Assembly: GCF_008085905.1 (NCBI RefSeq)
Contig: NZ_VSFF01000001.1
Location: 682,001 to 746,000 of the forward strand
Source of the DNA: Actinomadura syzygii
Lineage (GTDB): Bacteria; Actinomycetota; Actinomycetes; Streptosporangiales; Streptosporangiaceae
DNA length: 64,000 bases
Reading direction: 5' to 3'
In this document: positions 60,293-64,000 of the stretch, piece by piece
How positions within the stretch are numbered: position 1 is the stretch's first letter
How the letters are laid out: every line of letters starts with the position of its first letter
Made by a program: the position numbers and the translations under genes
The notes under the pieces: generated by a model
The model's input: only the letters and a program-made list of their open reading frames with translations
Told to the model about the DNA's origin: nothing
Database searches by the model: none

Positions 60293-60355
60293 GTCGGGTA
60301 CGGCGGGTAACTTCGGAGCCACGACCTGGGCGGACGGCACGATCAGCGGGAGCCG

Positions 60356-61042
60356 ATGAGCGAGAACCGGCGGGTCCTCGTCGTGGACGACGAGGCCAAC
60401 ATCCGCGACCTGATCGAGGTCGCGCTGCGCTTCCACGGCTTCACGACCGGCACGGTGGCGACGGGGGCGGACGCCCTGCGCGCCGTCCGGACGGAACGTC
60501 CGGACCTCGTCCTGCTGGACGTCATGCTCCCCGACCTGGACGGCTTCGAGGTGTGCCGGAGGCTGCGCGCGGACGGCGACCAGGTCCCGGTGATCTTCCT
60601 GACCGCGCGGGACACGCCGTCCGACACCGTCACAGGTCTCACGCTCGGCGGCGATGACTATGTCACCAAGCCGTTCTCGATCGAGGCATTGGTCGCGCGG
60701 GTGCGGGCGGTGCTGCGCCGGACGGCCCCGCCGTCCGCCGAAACGGACGGCGAGGTGCTCCGCGTCGCCGACCTCGAACTGGACGAGGCGCACTGGCGTG
60801 TCCGCCGCGGGGGCGTGGACGTCGACCTCTCGCCCACCGAGTTCCGCCTGCTCGCGTACCTGATGCGGCACGCCGGGATGGTGCTGTCGCGGTCCCAGCT
60901 CCTCACCGGCGTGTGGGGCTGGGACCAGGGGAACCCGCAGGTCGTCGAGACCTACATCAGCTACCTGCGGCGCAAGCTCGACCCGCTCGGCACCCCGCTC
61001 ATCCACACCCAGCGCGGCGTCGGCTACGCGCTGCGGCCATGA
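60356..61042 (+). CDS. OmpR/PhoB-family response regulator
   Basis: Protein of 228 residues. The receiver domain has LVVDDEANIRDL (acidic pair), LVLLDVMLPDLDGFEV (phospho-acceptor Asp near 54), IFLTARD (Thr) and DDYVTKPFS (Lys). The winged helix from about 130 has VDLSPTEFRLLAYLMRHAGMVLSR and VETYISYLRRKLD, with IHTQRGVGYALRP at the end. It overlaps the kinase start as ATGA. Likely targets are its own operon and the upstream exported protein gene, where CTCAGG repeats occur. The inducing signal is unknown. Confidence 0.94.
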   Translation: MSENRRVLVVDDEANIRDLIEVALRFHGFTTGTVATGADALRAVRTERPDLVLLDVMLPDLDGFEVCRRLRADGDQVPVIFLTARDTPSDTVTGLTLGGDDYVTKPFSIEALVARVRAVLRRTAPPSAETDGEVLRVADLELDEAHWRVRRGGVDVDLSPTEFRLLAYLMRHAGMVLSRSQLLTGVWGWDQGNPQVVETYISYLRRKLDPLGTPLIHTQRGVGYALRP

Positions 61043-62376
61043 CGCTCAACGCCCGGCTGCTCGCGGGCCTGCTCGGCGTCACCTTCGCCGGGCTGGCGAT
61101 CATGGGCCTGGTCAGCGCGCTCGTGCTGCGCGGCTACCTGATGAACCGGGTGGACGAGCAGCTCCAGGCCACCCGGGACCGCGCGGTGTCCCGGCTGCTG
61201 CGGCCCGGCCTGCCGGAGCAGGGGGTGGCTCCGGCGCGGTTCGTGGTGCTGGCGGTCGGGCCGGGCGGGCAGGCGCGCGTGCTCAGCGGCGACCTGCCGT
61301 CCCCCGAACGGGCCGTCGCCGAGGTCGAGCGCCTCGGCCCGGACGAGCTCGCCGCCCGCGCCCGCACCCTCGAACCGTTCTCCCTGCCCGGACTGCGGGC
61401 GGTGGCGCGGCCCTGGCGGAACGGCGTCGTGGTCGTCGCGGCGCCGCTGAGCGAGATCCATTCGGCGGTGCGGAACCTCGTCCTGACGGAGGCCGCGACG
61501 GCCGCGCTGCTGCTCGCCGCGCTGATCGTGCTCGGGCGGTGGCTGATCGGCCGCGGCCTGCTGCCGCTCGGCCGGATGGCCGCGACCGCGCACGCGATCA
61601 CGGTCGGCGGCGACCTGCGCGCCCGCATGCCGGACCCCGGGCCGCGCACCGAGACGGCCCGCCTGGCCGCCGCGATCAACGTGATGCTGGAGCGGATCGA
61701 GCAGGCGTTCTGGGCGCGCAGCCGCTCGGAGGCCCGCGTCCGCGAGTTCGCCGCCGACGCCTCGCACGAGCTGCGCACCCCGCTGACGACGATCCAGGGC
61801 TACGCCGAGCTGTACCGGCACGGCGCACTCGGACCGGACGAGCTGCCCGACGCCATGCGCCGCATCGAGGACGAGGCCGCCCGGATGAACAAGCTGGTCA
61901 GCGACCTGCTGGAACTAGCCCGCCTCGACCGGGAGGCGTCGCTGCGCCCGGCACCGACCGACCTCGTCGCCCTGGCCCGCGACGCGATGGCCGACGCCGC
62001 CGCCGCAGAGCCCGCGCGCCCCCTCGTCCTGGACGCCCCGGAGAGGCTCGTCGCGGACGTGGACGAGGCGCGCATCCGGCAGATCTTGGCGAACCTGCTG
62101 ACGAACGTCCGCGCACACACCCCACCCGGCACGCCCGCGACCATTCGCCTTGCGCCGGGCGTCATAGAGGTGAGCGACGAGGGCCCGGGTATGTCTCCCG
62201 CCGACGCCGCCCGCGCCTTCGAGCGTTTTCACCGAGCCGAACAGGGCACGACGGGCGCGGGCCTGGGCCTCCCAATAGTCGCCGCCATCGCCGCCGCCCA
62301 CGGCGGCCGCGCCGAACTGTTCTCCGAACCGTCCAGAGGAACAACCGTCCGCATCACACTCGGCCTTCCGCACTAA
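61039..62376 (+). CDS. sensor histidine kinase
   Basis: Membrane kinase of 445 residues. TM1 near residues 5-30 (LLGVTFAGLAIMGLVSALVLRG) and TM2 near 150-180 (TAALLLAALIVLGRWLIGRG) flank an extracellular sensor of about 120 residues. A HAMP domain follows (PLGRMAATAHAITVGGDLRARM). The H box is FAADASHELRTPLTTIQGY, the N box ILANLLTNVRAHTP, G1 VSDEGPGMSP and G2 GAGLGLPIVAAIAAAHGG. All catalytic parts are intact. The ATG lies in the response-regulator stop. The signal is unknown; envelope stress is plausible from the exported neighbour. Confidence 0.94.
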   Translation: MTLNARLLAGLLGVTFAGLAIMGLVSALVLRGYLMNRVDEQLQATRDRAVSRLLRPGLPEQGVAPARFVVLAVGPGGQARVLSGDLPSPERAVAEVERLGPDELAARARTLEPFSLPGLRAVARPWRNGVVVVAAPLSEIHSAVRNLVLTEAATAALLLAALIVLGRWLIGRGLLPLGRMAATAHAITVGGDLRARMPDPGPRTETARLAAAINVMLERIEQAFWARSRSEARVREFAADASHELRTPLTTIQGYAELYRHGALGPDELPDAMRRIEDEAARMNKLVSDLLELARLDREASLRPAPTDLVALARDAMADAAAAEPARPLVLDAPERLVADVDEARIRQILANLLTNVRAHTPPGTPATIRLAPGVIEVSDEGPGMSPADAARAFERFHRAEQGTTGAGLGLPIVAAIAAAHGGRAELFSEPSRGTTVRITLGLPH

Positions 62377-62686
62377 CGCCCCCGCCGTCCTCGGCCGGAA
62401 CCATGCGGTGTCGCAAGATGAGGTCCAGCGCGATGGCCGCCGACCTGGCGTCCCCGCAGGGCGAGACGAACCCGCCCCGCCCGTCTCCCGCCTCGAAGTA
62501 GGCCCAGGCCCGTCCCGGCACGGCCCGCACGGTCACCACGGCCCCGACCTTGTCGACGGCCCCGTCCCAGCACACCCACAGCAGGGGCACGGGAAACCGG
62601 AACTCGTCCCGGTCGTACAGGCCGACGCATCGCCATCCCATCGGCAAGAGCGCAACCCGCAACGCTTCCAACCTGCGCACCGCCAC
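62354..62686 (-). CDS. hypothetical small protein
   Basis: Protein of about 110 residues: VRRLEALRVALLPMGWRCVGLY, FRFPVPLLWVCWDGAVDKVGAVV, then RAWAYFEAGDGRGGFVSPCGDARSAA. Short proteins of this pattern often accompany HATPase and XRE/DUF397 genes in actinomycetes. No catalytic motif is seen. The start is uncertain: GTG at 62686 or 62680, or ATG at 62641. The 3' end overlaps the histidine kinase by 23 nt. It follows the HATPase gene on the same strand. Confidence 0.55.
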   Translation of the reverse strand: MAVRRLEALRVALLPMGWRCVGLYDRDEFRFPVPLLWVCWDGAVDKVGAVVTVRAVPGRAWAYFEAGDGRGGFVSPCGDARSAAIALDLILRHRMVPAEDGGGVSAEGRV

Positions 62687-62811
62687 GTCATGGCCTAGGC
62701 ATGTCCGACAGTCCAGGACGACCCGCCACCGCCCAACCGCTCCACGTAAACCCAACCCGCCCACACCCTTCTCTCTGATCCGTCGAGCAGCCTTCGTCCG
62801 ACCCGGACGGG

Positions 62812-63492
62812 TCACACCGCACACCGCGCCCAGACCCATTTCCCGCTCGGCTCAGTCGGGGTCACGCCGCACGCGGCCGCCAGCGCCTCCACGATCGGCA
62901 GCCCGCGCCCGCCCGTCCCGTCGTCATGCCCGGGGTCCAGGGCCGCCGCGTCGGGAGCCGCGTCCCCGGCCACCGCCTCCAGCAGACGCTTGATCGTCGG
63001 CCTGCCGTCCGAGGAGTCCCACACCGCGAGCAGCACCCCGCACGCCACCCGCGTGAACCGCACCCGGATCTCGCCACCGTCCGGCGTGTGCACGACCGCG
63101 TTCGAGACCAGCTCACTTGCGATCAACGTGACGTCGTCCCGCAACCCCGCCATCCCCCATGCGGAAAGCCGCAACTCCACCAGCATCCGCACCTGCCCCG
63201 GAGCCGTCCGCGCCGCCAGGAACCGCACGTCCAGCGCGCCCTCGGCGGTGCGGTTGATCTGCCGCAGCACCCGGACGGCCCGGTCCGCCACCGCCGACTC
63301 GGCCCCGACCTCGCCGAGCACATGCCCGCGCTCGCCGCCCAGCCGGAACCGCCGCCCGTCACACACGATCACCTGCTCACCCCGCGCCCCCAGCGACGCG
63401 ACCAACGTCCCGCCGTAAACGGTCGCGAGGTATCCCCGCTGCGCCAACTTGGCCGCCAGGACGTCCAGCGGCCTGCCCGTACAGTCGCCCAC
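62812..63492 (-). CDS. anti-sigma-type ATP-binding protein (HATPase_c_2)
   Basis: Protein of 226 residues. The C-terminal half is a GHKL ATPase domain: VTLIASELVSNAVVHTPDGG (N box), LLAVWDSSDGRPTI (G1-like) and GTGGRGLPIVEALAAACGV (G2). This is the RsbW/SpoIIAB-like form without a histidine acceptor, which phosphorylates STAS proteins or sequesters sigma factors. The N-terminal 90 residues (LDVLAAKLAQRGYLATVYGGTLVASLG) are a family-specific extension. GTG at 63492 has GAAGGAG 8 nt upstream. It is divergent from an XRE regulator, a very common actinomycete pair. Confidence 0.82.
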   Translation of the reverse strand: MGDCTGRPLDVLAAKLAQRGYLATVYGGTLVASLGARGEQVIVCDGRRFRLGGERGHVLGEVGAESAVADRAVRVLRQINRTAEGALDVRFLAARTAPGQVRMLVELRLSAWGMAGLRDDVTLIASELVSNAVVHTPDGGEIRVRFTRVACGVLLAVWDSSDGRPTIKRLLEAVAGDAAPDAAALDPGHDDGTGGRGLPIVEALAAACGVTPTEPSGKWVWARCAV

Positions 63493-63678
63493 GAGTCCGA
63501 CTCCTTCCAGCCGGGCAAGGCCCCGGACACGGTGCGGTAAGCACCGGCCGGGTCGTTGTCTCTTCGCACACGTCACGACCGGGTCCGCCAAATGCTTCGT
63601 AACTCTCCAGAAGCACTCACACGCAGCCTGTGACGCTGGCAAGCTAACGCCGTCAAGAGTGCACCCAGTGATACCCTC

Positions 63679-63699
63679 TCGGCAAGTCCCAATCGGCAA
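63679..63699. promoter_or_regulatory. TCGGCAA direct repeats upstream of the XRE gene
   Basis: TCGGCAA at 63679-63685 and 63693-63699, 14 nt apart start to start, lie 25 nt upstream of the XRE start. They are candidate autoregulatory half-sites. The remainder of 63493-63723 shows no gene. Confidence 0.35.
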
Positions 63700-63723
63700 C
63701 TTTCCAAAACTGGAGGCAGGGTC

Positions 63724-64000
63724 GTGCCGATACGCCCGAGTCCGACCGTGCGCGGTCGCCGACTGCGCTACGAGTTGCGACGTCTGCGGGAAGAATGCGG
63801 GCTGACGATCGACCAGGTCGTGAGCCGAGCCCAGGACGACTTCAGCGCCTCGACCATCAGCCGATGGGAGAACGGCGAACGCCGCGTCCGCCCCGCCGAC
63901 CTGCGCGTGTTGCTGGACATCTACGAAGTGGACCCCGACAGGCAAGAGGTGCTGCTCACCTTCGCCCGCGAAGCCCGCCAGCGGGGATGGTGGCACTCGT
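63724..64000 (+). CDS. XRE-family regulator (DUF5753 type), 3' truncated by window edge
   Basis: Open frame of 92 codons running off the window. It begins VPIRPSPTVRGRRLRYELRR and continues through the HTH: CGLTIDQVVSRAQDDFSAS, TISRWENGERRVRPADLRVL, LDIYEVDPDRQEVLLTF and AREARQRGWWHS. That ending is exactly where actinomycete XRE proteins pass into a DUF5753 effector domain, so about 190 more residues are expected. GGAGG lies 8 nt upstream of the GTG. Such proteins pair with HATPase and DUF397 proteins, affecting development and antibiotic production (BldB/WhiJ-like systems). Confidence 0.88.
   Translation, partial: MPIRPSPTVRGRRLRYELRRLREECGLTIDQVVSRAQDDFSASTISRWENGERRVRPADLRVLLDIYEVDPDRQEVLLTFAREARQRGWWHS

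Overview
This is chromosomal DNA from a very high-GC actinomycete. Third codon positions are almost all G or C, GTG starts are common, -10 boxes are TANNNT, and there is a PknG kinase locus and an XRE/HATPase pair. Part of the gene content (pyrE, dedA, a RodZ-tail-like membrane protein, fba, DUF3151, purA, a Mg2+ transporter, then the pknG region) recalls one stretch of the mycobacterial chromosome. The style suggests a Streptosporangiales/Thermomonosporaceae relative such as Actinomadura, but the genus is a guess. I see no rRNA, tRNA, insertion sequence, prophage or CRISPR array.

Layout. 1-3.3 kb: a minus-strand operon of an MFS exporter, a YciI/DGPF protein and an ECF42-type sigma factor with a TPR-like tail. 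3.3-10.4 kb: an NAD-dependent epimerase, a PhoD-like phosphatase, an ECF sigma factor fused to a zinc-finger and membrane anti-sigma-like tail, a NYN-domain protein, a TPR protein and a degenerate hydrolase. 10.5-28.6 kb: core metabolism (pyrE, fba, purA, purD, purB, murA) mixed with dedA, corA, GDPD, MOSC and regulators (HxlR, LysR, LuxR). 28.6-37.2 kb: a winged-helix regulator behind a long leader, hisC, an NrtR-like protein, a flotillin with an NfeD-like partner, a lipoprotein, a PlsC acyltransferase and a STAS protein.

37.2-46.5 kb is the most coherent block. It is a seven-gene minus-strand operon, mostly joined by 4-nt ATGA overlaps: coiled-coil protein, PknG-type kinase, PP2C phosphatase, VWA protein, zinc-ribbon/FHA protein, a four-TM GlnX-like sensor and a GlnH-like binding lipoprotein. 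It looks like an expanded form of the mycobacterial GlnH-GlnX-PknG amino-acid sensing pathway. 46.9-64 kb: two CNNM/CorC-type proteins, a His-rich CDF transporter, a 1023-residue coiled-coil protein with degenerate SF1-helicase-like motifs, small membrane proteins, a HAD phosphatase, RecQ, a DinB-like protein, a Tat-type lipase, a DUF5666-like exported protein with an OmpR/histidine-kinase pair, and an anti-sigma-type ATPase divergent from an XRE regulator cut by the window edge.

Leads worth following. (1) A 38-codon Pro-rich leader ORF with a near-ideal Shine-Dalgarno sequence and an internal hairpin lies between the corA promoter region and corA, and is a candidate Mg2+-responsive attenuator. 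(2) The expanded PknG operon. (3) The helicase-like coiled-coil protein. (4) Eleven genes have TANNNT boxes 6-8 nt upstream of their start codons, which points to widespread leaderless transcription and fixes several starts.
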